Assembly: GCF_014648855.1 (NCBI RefSeq)
Contig: NZ_BMRX01000009.1
Span: forward strand, 124,001 to 188,000
Direction of reading: 5' to 3'
Source of the DNA: Streptomyces parvulus
GTDB taxonomy: Bacteria > Actinomycetota > Actinomycetes > Streptomycetales > Streptomycetaceae
Length of the DNA stretch: 64,000 nt
Part shown: in pieces, positions 52,742 to 62,840 of the stretch
How positions within the stretch are numbered: the stretch's first letter is position 1
Layout: each line of letters opens with the position of its first letter
Program-made: the position numbers and the translations under genes
Notes under the pieces: model-generated
What the model saw: only the letters and a program-made list of their open reading frames with translations
Told to the model about the DNA's origin: nothing
Database searches by the model: none

Positions 52742-53395
52742 TCACGCCCGCAGATACGCCAGGACCGCCAGCACCCGGCGGTGCGTCTCGGTCGCCGGCG
52801 GCAGGTCGAGCTTGGTGAGGATGCTCCCGATGTGCTTGCCCACCGCCGCCTCGGAGACGACGAGTTGGCGGGCGACCGCGCCGTTGGACCTGCCCTCCGC
52901 GACCAGCGCCAGCACCTCGCGCTCGCGCGGGGTGAGCCGCTCCAGCGGGTCCCGGCGGCGGCGCAGCAACTGGCGTACCACTTCCGGGTCGACGACCGTG
53001 CCGCCGTCCGCGACCTCGGCCAGCGCCTCGACGAACTCCTCGACCTGGCCGACGCGGTCCTTGAGCAGGTAGCCGACGCCCGTACCGTCACCGGAGTCCA
53101 GCAACTCGGCGGCGTAGGCGCGCTGCACGTACTGGCTGAGGACGAGGACGGGCAGGGCCGGGCGCCGCTCCCGCAGCCGGACCGCCGCGTGCAGGCCCTC
53201 GTCCTGGAAGCCGGGCGGCATGCGGACGTCGGTGACCACGACGTCGGGCGCGTGCTCCTCCACCGCCGCGATCAGCGCCCCGGCGTCGCCGACGGCCGCC
53301 ACCACCTCGTGCCCGCAGCGGCCGAGGAGGCCGACGAGACCGTCCCGCAGCAGCACGCTGTCCTCGGCCAGCACTACGCGAAGCGTTCGGTCCAC
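52742..53395 (-). CDS. NarL/LuxR-family response regulator
   Basis: 217 aa from a GTG overlapping the kinase 3' end by 22 nt. The receiver domain has VVLAEDSVLLRDGLVGLLGR, the phospho-Asp in DVVVTDVRMPP and the Lys in YLLKDRVG. The output domain has LTPREREVLALVAEGRSNGA and SEAAVGKHIGSILTKLDLPP. It probably binds the promoter between the kinase and the ABC exporter. Confidence 0.95.
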   Translation of the reverse strand: MDRTLRVVLAEDSVLLRDGLVGLLGRCGHEVVAAVGDAGALIAAVEEHAPDVVVTDVRMPPGFQDEGLHAAVRLRERRPALPVLVLSQYVQRAYAAELLDSGDGTGVGYLLKDRVGQVEEFVEALAEVADGGTVVDPEVVRQLLRRRRDPLERLTPREREVLALVAEGRSNGAVARQLVVSEAAVGKHIGSILTKLDLPPATETHRRVLAVLAYLRA

Positions 53396-54660
53396 TCGCA
53401 AGGAATCTCCACGCGCAACAGGGTCGGTCCGCCCGGCGGACTGGACAGGGAGAGTCTGCCATCCAGCACCGACACCCGGTCCGCGAGTCCGGTCAGCCCG
53501 CTGCCCCGCCGGGCGTCGGCCCCGCCCCGCCCGTCGTCGCGGACCTCCAGGAACAGCCGCCCGCCCAGGTGTCCGCCGCTCACCTCGGCGCGGCCGGCGC
53601 CGCTGTGCCTGCCGACGTTGGCGAGGGCCTCGCTGACCACGAAGTAGGCGGCGGCCTCCACCGCCTGGGGCAGCCGCCCGGCCAGCTCCAGGGTCACGTC
53701 CACCGGTACGGCGGACCGGTCGGCGGCGTCGGCGACGGCGGCCTCCAGGCCGTAGTCGGCGAGGACCTTGGGGTGGATGCCGTGGATCAGCTCGCGCAGC
53801 TCCTCCAGCGCCTTGCCCGCCTCCCCGTGCGCCTTGGCGAGCTGGTCGGCCAGCGCACCGGGCGGAGCGTCCAGCCGGGCCAGGCCGAGGGCCATCGTCA
53901 GGGCGACCAGCCGCTGCTGCGCCCCGTCGTGCAGGTCGCGTTCGATGCGGCGCCGCTCCGCCTCGAAGGCGTCCACCAACCGCACGCGGGAGCGGGCGAG
54001 TTCGACGACCCTGGCGTCCGGGCCGCCGTCGCGCGGGGCGATCAGCACGCGGGTCAGCTCGGCGCGGGCGCCGGCCGCGAGGCCCAGCGCGTAGGCGCCC
54101 AGGGCGAGGAGCGGCAGCCCCAGCACCGCCACGCCGCACGCGGCCGGCCACGTCGTCACCGTCCACTGCTTGAGCACCTTGGTCTCCTCGCCGCCGCCGA
54201 CGGTCGCCATCAGCAGCGGCGCGGCGACCAGGGAGAGCGGCAGCGCCAGGGCCGCCGCGACGACCAGCGCGTCCACCACCCAGAGCGGCCCGGCGAACAG
54301 CAGCGCGTGCCCCAGCTCCCGCCAGGTCAGCGGCTCGCGCAGCCGGGTGGTCAGCCAGGGCCGGAGACCGGGGGCGGGCTGCCGGTGCCGGTCCGGGGCG
54401 GGATCGCGGTCGACCAGGCGCAGCCGGTACCGCTCCAGGTGGGCGACCGGGATGCCCGCGAGGGCGGTGAGGACCAGCAGGGGCAGGCCCACGACCACGA
54501 CGGCGAGGACACCGCCGACGGCGGCGGCGGTCGCGATCGCCACCAGGGTCACGGCGCCGGCCACCGCCCCCGTCACCAGGTGGGCCACCGCCCGCAGGGG
54601 CCACGCCGACCGGAGGTAGCCGGGGGCGGACATGGCCTGCCACACGTTCCGAGGGTGCAT
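53374..54660 (-). CDS. Sensor histidine kinase (HisKA_3 type)
   Basis: 428 aa from MHPRNVWQ; a GTG three codons upstream is possible. About six hydrophobic segments occupy residues 18-200 with no large extracellular loop, so it is an intramembrane-sensing kinase. The DHp helix has EAERRRIERDLHDGAQQRLV with the phospho-His, and the ATPase has EALANVGRHSGAGRAEV and GSGLTGLADRVSVLDGRL. Partner of the overlapping response regulator; divergent from the ABC exporter. Confidence 0.94.
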   Translation of the reverse strand: MHPRNVWQAMSAPGYLRSAWPLRAVAHLVTGAVAGAVTLVAIATAAAVGGVLAVVVVGLPLLVLTALAGIPVAHLERYRLRLVDRDPAPDRHRQPAPGLRPWLTTRLREPLTWRELGHALLFAGPLWVVDALVVAAALALPLSLVAAPLLMATVGGGEETKVLKQWTVTTWPAACGVAVLGLPLLALGAYALGLAAGARAELTRVLIAPRDGGPDARVVELARSRVRLVDAFEAERRRIERDLHDGAQQRLVALTMALGLARLDAPPGALADQLAKAHGEAGKALEELRELIHGIHPKVLADYGLEAAVADAADRSAVPVDVTLELAGRLPQAVEAAAYFVVSEALANVGRHSGAGRAEVSGGHLGGRLFLEVRDDGRGGADARRGSGLTGLADRVSVLDGRLSLSSPPGGPTLLRVEIPCEWTERFA

Positions 54661-54717
54661 GCGGATCACCGTAGGACGCCCGCCCGCGACCGGGCCATCG
54701 GTCCAGGGGGTGCTTCG

Positions 54718-54739
54718 GGGGTAGGGCCGGCCCTACCCC
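54718..54739. promoter_or_regulatory. 22-bp palindrome between kinase and ABC exporter
   Basis: GGGGTAGGGCC and its exact complement meet without a spacer. It lies 58 bp upstream of the kinase and 92 bp upstream of the exporter ATPase, a good place for the response regulator. A second, looser repeat (CGGTTTC/GAAACCG, 54780-54810) lies nearer the exporter gene. Confidence 0.6.
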
Positions 54740-54831
54740 GTTTCTCGCCCCCGCCTCACTGCGCAGCCCTAGGCGCGGACGGTTTCGTGGAGTCGACGAC
54801 GCAGAAACCGACGAGGGTTGGGTGGGGACGG

Positions 54832-55614
54832 ATGAACGACAGTGCGGTCCACGCGGTGCGGCTGGACGCCGTCAGCAGACGGTACGGGGCGGGGGCCGGC
54901 GCCGTGACGGCCCTCGACGAGGTCTCCCTGGCCTTCCCCCGGGGCAGCTTCACCGCCGTCATGGGTCCGTCCGGCTCGGGCAAGTCGACCCTCCTGCAGT
55001 GTGCCGCCGGTCTGGACCGGCCCACGTCGGGCTCGGTCCTCGTGGGCGGCACCGACCTGACCGGGCTGAGCGAGACCCGGCTGACGCTGCTGCGCCGCGA
55101 GCGCGTCGGCTTCGTCTTCCAGGCGTTCAACCTGCTGCCGTCGCTGACCGCCGAGCAGAACGTGGCGCTGCCGCTGCGGCTGGCCGGACGCCGGCCCGGC
55201 CGCGCACGGGTGCGCGAGGTGCTGCGCCAGGTGGGGCTCGGCGACCGCGCCGGGCACCGGCCCGCGGAGTTGTCCGGCGGCCAGCAGCAGCGGGTCGCCC
55301 TGGCCCGCGCCCTGATCACCCGCCCCGAGGTGCTGTTCGGCGACGAGCCGACCGGAGCCCTGGACTCGCGGACCGGCCGCGAGGTGCTGGCCCTGCTGCG
55401 CGGCATGGTCGACCGCGAGGGCCAGACCGTCCTCATGGTCACCCACGACCCGGTCGCCGCCTCCTACGCGGACCGCGTGGTCTTCCTCGTCGACGGCCGC
55501 GTCCACGGCGAACTGTCCGGCGCCGGCGCCGACACGATCGCCGCCCGGCTGGCCCGGCTGGAGACCGGCACCCGCCCCGCCCGCACGCCCCGACCGGAGG
55601 CCCACCCGTGCTGA
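54832..55614 (+). CDS. ABC transporter ATP-binding protein (MacB/LolD type)
   Basis: 260 aa. Walker A is MGPSGSGKSTLLQCAAGLDR, the Q loop FVFQAFNLLPSLTAEQNVAL, signature LSGGQQQRVALARALITRPE, Walker B VLFGDEPTGALDSRTG and the switch His MVTHDP. The insertion typical of the FtsE/MacB/LolD group is present. It overlaps the permease start (GTGCTGA). Likely induced by the divergent two-component system; a drug or peptide exporter or a mechanotransducer is possible. Confidence 0.96.
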   Translation: MNDSAVHAVRLDAVSRRYGAGAGAVTALDEVSLAFPRGSFTAVMGPSGSGKSTLLQCAAGLDRPTSGSVLVGGTDLTGLSETRLTLLRRERVGFVFQAFNLLPSLTAEQNVALPLRLAGRRPGRARVREVLRQVGLGDRAGHRPAELSGGQQQRVALARALITRPEVLFGDEPTGALDSRTGREVLALLRGMVDREGQTVLMVTHDPVAASYADRVVFLVDGRVHGELSGAGADTIAARLARLETGTRPARTPRPEAHPC

Positions 55615-58067
55615 GCGTCGCCCTGCGCACCCTGCGCACCCGCTGGGTCACCTTCCTCGGCAGCTTCGTCGCGCTGTCGCTCGGTGTCGCCCTGCTGACC
55701 GTGACGGGGCTCGCCCTCGCCTCGTCGGTGGACGCGCCGGAGCAGCGACCGGAGCGGTTCGCCGCGGCGCCGGTCGTGGTGCGGGGCCAGGACACCCTGC
55801 GGGTCCCCACGCCGATCGGCGACCGCACGCAGCGGCTGGCCCATCCGCGGGCCGTGCCGGACGGCGTCGTCGCGGAGCTGCGACGCCTCGGCCGGGTCGT
55901 GGCGGACCGGTCCTTCCCGGTCCGCGCCGAGGGCGGGCCCGGCGACCTGGTGGGGCACCCGTGGTCCACGGCCGCGTTCGCCCCGTACGGGATCGACGCG
56001 GGCCGGGCGCCGCGCGCCGCCGGCGAGGTCGTCGTCACCGGCGGCTGGGCCGGGCCCGGCGAGCGGATCCGCACGGACCGGGGCGCCGTCGAGGTCGTGG
56101 GCACCGTGCCCGACCGCGGCTTCGAGAACGCCGTCTTCTACACCGACGCCGAGGCCGCGCGGCTCTCCCCGGTCAGCCTTCAACTCGCGGTCGACGCGGA
56201 CGCGGCCGCCGTACGGGACGCGGTGCGCGCCGGCGCGGGGGTGCGGATCTTCACCGGCGACGACCGCCGGTTCGCCGACGCCGGTCCGGACCGGGACCGC
56301 GAGGCGCTGACCGCGATGAACGCCCTGTTCGGCACGGCCGGCGGCGTCACCGCCTTCGTGTCGGTGTTCGTCGTGGCGTCCACGTTCGCCTTCGCCGTCG
56401 CCCAGCGGCGCCGGGAGTTCGGGCTGCTGCGCACCGCCGGGGCGACGCCCGGCCAGATCCGCCGGACGGTGGTCGCCGAGGCCCTGGGCCTGGGTGTGCT
56501 CGCCTCGGCGGCGGGGTGCGCGCTGGGCGCGTGGGGCGCGCCGCACCTGGCCGCCCGGGTGGTCGACGGCGGCCTGGCACCGGCCTGGTTCACGATCGGG
56601 GACCACGTCTGGCCGTACCACACGGCCTTCTGGACGGGCCTCCTCGTCGCCCTGTGCGGTGTGATCGCCGCGTCCTGGCGGGCAGGCCGGACCGCCCCCA
56701 CCCAGGCGCTGCGCGAGGCCTCCGTCGAAGCCGGGACGATGACCCGGGGCCGGTGGCTGTCCGGCACGGTCCTGCTGCTGACCGCGCTGGGGACGCTCGC
56801 CTTCGCGCTGGCGGACGCGCCCGGCGACCTGCTGCACCGCAAGACGTACGTGAGCCGCCCGATGCTGCTGATCACCGCGGTCGCGCTGCTCGCCCCCGCG
56901 GTGGTGCGCCCGCTGACCCGGCTGCTGGCCTGGCTGCCTGCCCGGCTCCCAGGCGCGGGAGGCATGCTCGTCCGGGAGAACGCAGCCGCCGGGGTGCGCC
57001 GCACGGCCGCCGTCGCGGCGCCCGTGCTGGTGACGGTCGCCCTCGCGGGCTCGCTGCTCGGCGCCACCGCGACGCTCGACGAGGCCGGGGCCGCCGAGGC
57101 GCGCGAGCGGACCGCCGCCGCCTTCGTGATCACGGGAACGGGCGACGCGGGCTTCGACGCGCGGACGGTGGACCGGATGCGCTCGGTGCCCGGGGCGGTC
57201 GTCTCCCCGAGCGCGTCGAGCGCGGTGTACGCCCTGGAGGACGGCGTCGCGCTCATCAGGTCCGACGCGCGTGCCGTCGCCGACCCCGCGGCGCTCTCCG
57301 CCACCACCCGGCTGCCGCTCGCCGCGGGAAGCCTCGCCGCCCTCGACGACTCCTCGATCATCGTCAACGAGGAGTGGGAACGGCACTCCGTGGGCCGGAG
57401 CGTGCGGGTCTGGCTCGGCGACGGCACCCGCAGGACGCTGCGCGTCGCCGCCGTGATGCGGACCGGCACCGGCGGCAACGGCGTCTACGTCACCTCGGCC
57501 AACGCCCCCCGTGCCCCGGTCGACCGCGTGGACGTCGCCCTCGCCGACGGCGCCGACGCCGGCACGGTGGCCGCGGGACTGCGCGCGGCGGTGGACGCGG
57601 CCGGCGGGCGGGTGTCGGCCCGGGACGAGTGGCTCGCGGACACCCGCCGGGAGACCGGCGGCACGACTCGGGCCGGCCTCTTCCTGGTCCTGGGCATCGC
57701 CCTGCTCTACACCGGGATCTCCCTGGTCAACACCATGGCGATGGCCACCTCCGACCGGGTGCGCGAGCTGGCGGCACTGCGCCTGGCGGGGGCCACCGGA
57801 CGGCAGGTGCTGCGCCTGGTCGGCGCCGAGTCGCTGACGGTGGTGGCCGTCGGCGCACTGCTCGGGCTGGTCGTGGCCGCTCTCAACCTGGCCGGGATGT
57901 GGGGCGCGCTGGGCCTGCTCTCGGTGCACACCACGATCGAGCTGCCGTGGGCGGAACTGGGCGCGGTGACGGCCTGCTGCGCGGTGCTCGCGGTGGCCGC
58001 CTCGGTGGCACCGGCGGCCCTCGCCCTGCGGCGGCGCGCGGTGGAACTCGCCGGGGCGCGCGAGTAG
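55608..58067 (+). CDS. ABC transporter permease, FtsX-type, double module
   Basis: 819 aa from the GTG overlapping the ATPase stop, with GGAGG upstream. One membrane helix at 15-35 is followed by a large extracytoplasmic domain. An FtsX module with FVSVFVVASTFAFAVAQRRR and EFGLLRTAGATPGQIRRTVV lies at about 245-380, and a second set with LVNTMAMATSDRVRELAALR and LAGATGRQVLRLVGAE near the C-terminus. This duplicated layout is common in actinobacterial bacteriocin or drug-resistance exporters. Confidence 0.92.
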   Translation: MLSVALRTLRTRWVTFLGSFVALSLGVALLTVTGLALASSVDAPEQRPERFAAAPVVVRGQDTLRVPTPIGDRTQRLAHPRAVPDGVVAELRRLGRVVADRSFPVRAEGGPGDLVGHPWSTAAFAPYGIDAGRAPRAAGEVVVTGGWAGPGERIRTDRGAVEVVGTVPDRGFENAVFYTDAEAARLSPVSLQLAVDADAAAVRDAVRAGAGVRIFTGDDRRFADAGPDRDREALTAMNALFGTAGGVTAFVSVFVVASTFAFAVAQRRREFGLLRTAGATPGQIRRTVVAEALGLGVLASAAGCALGAWGAPHLAARVVDGGLAPAWFTIGDHVWPYHTAFWTGLLVALCGVIAASWRAGRTAPTQALREASVEAGTMTRGRWLSGTVLLLTALGTLAFALADAPGDLLHRKTYVSRPMLLITAVALLAPAVVRPLTRLLAWLPARLPGAGGMLVRENAAAGVRRTAAVAAPVLVTVALAGSLLGATATLDEAGAAEARERTAAAFVITGTGDAGFDARTVDRMRSVPGAVVSPSASSAVYALEDGVALIRSDARAVADPAALSATTRLPLAAGSLAALDDSSIIVNEEWERHSVGRSVRVWLGDGTRRTLRVAAVMRTGTGGNGVYVTSANAPRAPVDRVDVALADGADAGTVAAGLRAAVDAAGGRVSARDEWLADTRRETGGTTRAGLFLVLGIALLYTGISLVNTMAMATSDRVRELAALRLAGATGRQVLRLVGAESLTVVAVGALLGLVVAALNLAGMWGALGLLSVHTTIELPWAELGAVTACCAVLAVAASVAPAALALRRRAVELAGARE

Positions 58068-58094
58068 GAGCCCCCGGTGCCGCTCCGGACGTGC

Positions 58095-58132
58095 GAGAGG
58101 GCCCGTACGACCGGAGTCGTACGGGCCCTCTC
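58095..58132. terminator. Bidirectional terminator between permease gene and tuf
   Basis: GAGAGGGCCCGTACGAC (58095-58111) and its exact complement (58116-58132) make a 17-bp stem with a 4-nt loop, lying 27 nt past the permease stop and 46 nt past the tuf stop. The strongest hairpin of the window. Confidence 0.9.
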
Positions 58133-58178
58133 AGGCATCAGCCCATGTCAGGTCATGGGACCGACAAGCAAGCGGAGC

Positions 58179-59372
<1,194 letters not shown>

Positions 59373-59449
59373 TGGGGTCCTCCTGTGGAGTGGTTCTGTA
59401 CGCCTTACTCATCGGCGCCAGGTGATCTTTGCTGGAAAGCCCGGGTGCC

Positions 59450-59482
59450 GGGGCATTCCGCCGGGTTGTGGCGGAATGCCCC
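59450..59482 (-). terminator. Hairpin between fusA and tuf, with candidate tuf promoter
   Basis: GGGGCATTCCGCC (59450-59462) and GGCGGAATGCCCC (59470-59482) form a perfect 13-bp stem with a 7-nt loop. On the minus strand a possible -35 TTGACC (59496-59501) lies just upstream, with CATTCC 17 bp later as a weak -10. Some streptomycetes are known to express tuf1 also from a promoter in this spacer. Confidence 0.6.
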
Positions 59483-59540
59483 ATGCTGGCTCCGGGGTCA
59501 AGCCTAAAGCGTGGGAACGGGGTCCGGTAAACGGACTCTG

Positions 59541-61667
59541 TTACTCGCCCTTGGCCTTCGCGATGATCTCCTCGGCGACGTTCCGGGGAACCTCGGCGTA
59601 GGAGTCGAACTGCATCGAGTAGCTTGCGCGACCCGACGTCTTGCTGCGGAGGTCTCCGACGTAGCCGAACATCTCCGACAGCGGCACGAGGCCCTTCACG
59701 ACGCGGGCACCCATCCGCTCCTCCATGGCCTGGATCTGGCCACGGCGGGAGTTGATGTCACCGATGACGTCGCCCATGTAGTCCTCGGGCGTGGTGACCT
59801 CGACGGCCATCATCGGCTCGAGGAGCACGGGCGAAGCCTTGCGCGCGGCCTCCTTGAAGGCCTGCGAACCGGCGATCTTGAAGGCGAGCTCGGAGGAGTC
59901 GACCTCGTGGTAGCCACCGTCGATGAGCGTGACGCGGACGCCCGTCATCTCGTAGCCGGCCAGGATGCCGAACTGCATGGCCTCCTGAGCACCGGCGTCC
60001 ACCGAAGGGATGTACTCCTTCGGGATGCGGCCACCGGTCACCTTGTTCACGAACTCGTACGAGGCGTCGCCGCCCTCGATCGGCTCGATCGCGATCTGCA
60101 CCTTGGCGAACTGACCGGTACCACCGGTCTGCTTCTTGTGGGTGTAGTCCACGCGCTCGACGGCCTTGCGGATCGTCTCGCGGTACGCGACCTGCGGCTT
60201 GCCGACGTTGGCCTCGACCTTGAACTCACGGCGCATGCGGTCGACCAGCACCTCGAGGTGCAGCTCGCCCATACCGCCGATGATGGTCTGGCCGGTCTCC
60301 TCGTCCGAGTGGACCTGGAAGGAGGGGTCCTCCTCGGCCAGGCGCTGGATCGCGACGCCGAGCTTCTCCTGGTCGCCCTTCGACTTGGGCTCGATGGCGA
60401 CCTGGATGACCGGCGCCGGGAAGTCCATGGACTCCAGGATGACCGGGTTCTTGTCGTCGGACAGCGTCTCACCGGTGGTGGTCTGCTTCAGGCCCATGAC
60501 GGCGACGATGTCGCCGGCGCCCACCGACTCGATCTCCTCACGCTTGTTGGCGTGCATGCGGTAGATCTTGCCGATGCGCTCCTTCTTGCCCTTGACGGGG
60601 TTCAGCACGGCGGTGCCGGACACCAGGCGGCCCGAGTAGACCCGGACGAAGGTGAGCTTGCCGAGGTGCGGGTCGCTCATGATCTTGAACGCGAGCGCGG
60701 CCAGCGGCTCTTCCTCGGACGGCTTGCGCTTGACGACGACCTCGGGGTCCTTGACGTCGTGGCCCTCGATGGCCTCGACGTCGAGCGGGGTCGGCAGGTA
60801 GCGCACGACCGCGTCGAGCAGGGGCTGGACGCCCTTGTTCTTGAACGCAGTGCCGCAGAACACCGGGGTGACCGTGGTGTCGCTGGACTTGCCGGAGGCG
60901 ATGGTGATGCGACGGATCGCGGCGTACAGCTGCTCCTCGGTGGGCTCCTGGCCCTCCAGGAACAGCTCCATGATCTCTTCGTCGTTCTCCGCGACGCCCT
61001 CGACCAGCTTGCCGCGCCACTCCTCGGCGGCCTCGGTGTGCGTGGCCGGGATGTCGACGACGTCGTACATCTCGCCCTTGGCGGCCTCGGCGGACCACAC
61101 GAGCGCCTTCATGCGGACCAGGTCCACGACGCCCTTGAAGTCGGCCTCGGCACCGATCGGGAGCTGCATGACGAGCGGCTGGGCGCCCAGGCGGTCCGAG
61201 ATCATCTCCACGCAGCGGTGGAACTCGGCGCCGGTGCGGTCCAGCTTGTTCACGAAGCAGATACGCGGCACGCCGTAACGGTCGGCCTGACGCCACACCG
61301 TCTCGGACTGCGGCTCGACACCGGCGACACCGTCGAACACGGTCACGGCACCGTCGAGCACACGCAGGGAACGCTCCACCTCGACGGTGAAGTCGACGTG
61401 CCCCGGGGTGTCGATGATGTTGATCGTGTAGTCGTTGTCCTCGAGCGGCCAGTGACAGGTGGTCGCAGCAGACGTGATCGTGATGCCACGCTCCTGCTCC
61501 TGCTCCATCCAGTCCATCGTGGCGGCGCCGTCGTGGACCTCACCGATCTTGTACGACACACCGGTGTAGAACAGGATCCGCTCGGTGGTGGTCGTCTTGC
61601 CCGCGTCGATGTGGGCCATGATCCCGATGTTGCGGACCTTGGCCAGGTCAAGTGAAGTGGTAGCCAT
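59541..61667 (-). CDS. fusA: Elongation factor G
   Basis: 708 aa. The GTPase domain has NIGIMAHIDAGKTTTTERIL, DTPGHVDFTVEVERSLRVLD and NKLDRTGAEFHRCVEM. Domains III-V include GMGELHLEVLVDRMRREFKV and RGQIQAMEERMGARVVKGLV, ending EEIIAKAKGE. It drives translocation and ribosome recycling. It is 39 nt after rpsG. Confidence 0.99.
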   Translation of the reverse strand: MATTSLDLAKVRNIGIMAHIDAGKTTTTERILFYTGVSYKIGEVHDGAATMDWMEQEQERGITITSAATTCHWPLEDNDYTINIIDTPGHVDFTVEVERSLRVLDGAVTVFDGVAGVEPQSETVWRQADRYGVPRICFVNKLDRTGAEFHRCVEMISDRLGAQPLVMQLPIGAEADFKGVVDLVRMKALVWSAEAAKGEMYDVVDIPATHTEAAEEWRGKLVEGVAENDEEIMELFLEGQEPTEEQLYAAIRRITIASGKSSDTTVTPVFCGTAFKNKGVQPLLDAVVRYLPTPLDVEAIEGHDVKDPEVVVKRKPSEEEPLAALAFKIMSDPHLGKLTFVRVYSGRLVSGTAVLNPVKGKKERIGKIYRMHANKREEIESVGAGDIVAVMGLKQTTTGETLSDDKNPVILESMDFPAPVIQVAIEPKSKGDQEKLGVAIQRLAEEDPSFQVHSDEETGQTIIGGMGELHLEVLVDRMRREFKVEANVGKPQVAYRETIRKAVERVDYTHKKQTGGTGQFAKVQIAIEPIEGGDASYEFVNKVTGGRIPKEYIPSVDAGAQEAMQFGILAGYEMTGVRVTLIDGGYHEVDSSELAFKIAGSQAFKEAARKASPVLLEPMMAVEVTTPEDYMGDVIGDINSRRGQIQAMEERMGARVVKGLVPLSEMFGYVGDLRSKTSGRASYSMQFDSYAEVPRNVAEEIIAKAKGE

Positions 61668-61706
61668 AAGGCTTCAGTCTTCTCTCGGTCTCGATGGGGG
61701 TAGCGA

Positions 61707-62177
61707 CTACCAGCGGTAGTGCGCGAAGGCCTTGTTGGACTCGGCCATCTTGTGCGTGTCCTCGCGCTTCTTCACAGCGGCACCGAGGCCGTTGGAGGCG
61801 TCGAGGAGCTCGTTGAGCAGACGCTCGGTCATGGTCTTCTCGCGACGGGCGCGGGAGTAACCGACGAGCCAGCGCAGCGCGAGGGTGTTGGCGCGACCGG
61901 GCTTGACCTCGATCGGCACCTGGTACGTCGCACCACCGACGCGGCGGGACTTGACCTCGAGGGTCGGCTTGATGTTCTCGAGAGCGCGCTTCAGCGTGAT
62001 GACCGGGTCGTTGCCGGTCTTCTCGCGCAGGCCCTCCATGGCGCCGTAGACGATGCGCTCGGCGGTGGAGCGCTTGCCGTTCAGCAGCACCTTGTTGATC
62101 AGGGAGGTCACCAGAGGAGAACCGTAGACCGGGTCGATGATGACCGGGCGCTTCGGGGCGGGGCCCTTACGAGGCAT
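61707..62177 (-). CDS. rpsG: 30S ribosomal protein S7
   Basis: 156 aa. MPRKGPAPKRPVIIDPVYGS, IVYGAMEGLREKTGNDPVIT and KSRRVGGATYQVPIEVKPGR, with KREDTHKMAESNKAFAHYRW at the end, follow the family exactly. It nucleates the 30S head. It begins 2 nt after rpsL. Confidence 0.99.
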   Translation of the reverse strand: MPRKGPAPKRPVIIDPVYGSPLVTSLINKVLLNGKRSTAERIVYGAMEGLREKTGNDPVITLKRALENIKPTLEVKSRRVGGATYQVPIEVKPGRANTLALRWLVGYSRARREKTMTERLLNELLDASNGLGAAVKKREDTHKMAESNKAFAHYRW

Positions 62178-62179
62178 TC

Positions 62180-62551
62180 TTACTTCTCCTTCTTGGCGCC
62201 GTAGCGGCTGCGGGCCTGCTTGCGGTTCTTCACACCCTGGGTGTCAAGCGAACCGCGGATGATCTTGTAGCGAACACCCGGCAGGTCCTTCACACGGCCG
62301 CCGCGCACGAGCACGATGGAGTGCTCCTGCAGGTTGTGCCCCTCACCCGGAATGTAAGCGGTGACCTCGATCCCGCTGGTCAGACGCACACGCGCGACCT
62401 TACGCAGGGCCGAGTTCGGCTTCTTCGGGGTGGTCGTGAACACACGCGTGCAGACGCCGCGGCGCTGAGGGGAACCCTCGAGTGCGGGCGTCTTGTTCTT
62501 CTCGACCTTGTCCTGCCGGCCCTTCCGGACCAGCTGCTGGATCGTAGGCAC
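62180..62551 (-). CDS. rpsL: 30S ribosomal protein S12
   Basis: 123 aa from a GTG with GGAG 8 nt upstream. VPTIQQLVRKGRQDKVEKNK opens the protein. Both lysines that are changed in streptomycin-resistant mutants are wild type (TTTPKKPNSALRK and GGRVKDLPGVRY). First gene of the str operon. Confidence 0.99.
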   Translation of the reverse strand: MPTIQQLVRKGRQDKVEKNKTPALEGSPQRRGVCTRVFTTTPKKPNSALRKVARVRLTSGIEVTAYIPGEGHNLQEHSIVLVRGGRVKDLPGVRYKIIRGSLDTQGVKNRKQARSRYGAKKEK

Positions 62552-62602
62552 TACTTCTCCGGTTTCTGTGTGCCGAATGGTGAAGCTAACCCGGAACATT
62601 CG

Positions 62603-62627
62603 CCGACCCACGCGGTCGGGTGTGTCG
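62603..62627 (-). promoter_or_regulatory. Conserved leader element of rpsL, shared with rpsJ
   Basis: On the coding strand CGACACACCC then GACCGCGTGGGTCGG; 24 of 25 positions agree with the rpsJ leader element. CCGACC/GGTCGG can form a small hairpin. It ends 51 nt before the rpsL start. Confidence 0.7.
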
Positions 62628-62745
62628 AAGCCGCGAACCCCTGCCGCCAGGCGGGAGAGAGCGCGGATTGCGGTGGCCGAACACGACCCTCACCGCGGTT
62701 GAAGACACGCACGAGGGCCAGGGCACACCCCAGGCACAAGGTCTG

Positions 62746-62774
62746 AGCGTACCTATCGCATTCGCTGCGGTCAA
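62746..62774 (-). promoter_or_regulatory. Candidate promoter of the str operon
   Basis: On the minus strand, a -35 TTGACC (62769-62774) and a -10 TACGCT (62746-62751) lie 17 bp apart. The transcript would have a leader of about 190 nt. The -35 hexamer is the same as that proposed for rpsJ. Confidence 0.5.
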
Positions 62775-62840
62775 AACAAATGGGCGGCACCGGCAGCGGC
62801 ACCCGTTTCGCACCGATTCGTCCCGATCACCGGCGGCACC

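Noticed and set aside
62180..62551. Possible streptomycin-resistance changes in rpsL
   Set aside because: The Lys in PKKPNSALRK and in GRVKDLPG are both the sensitive form.
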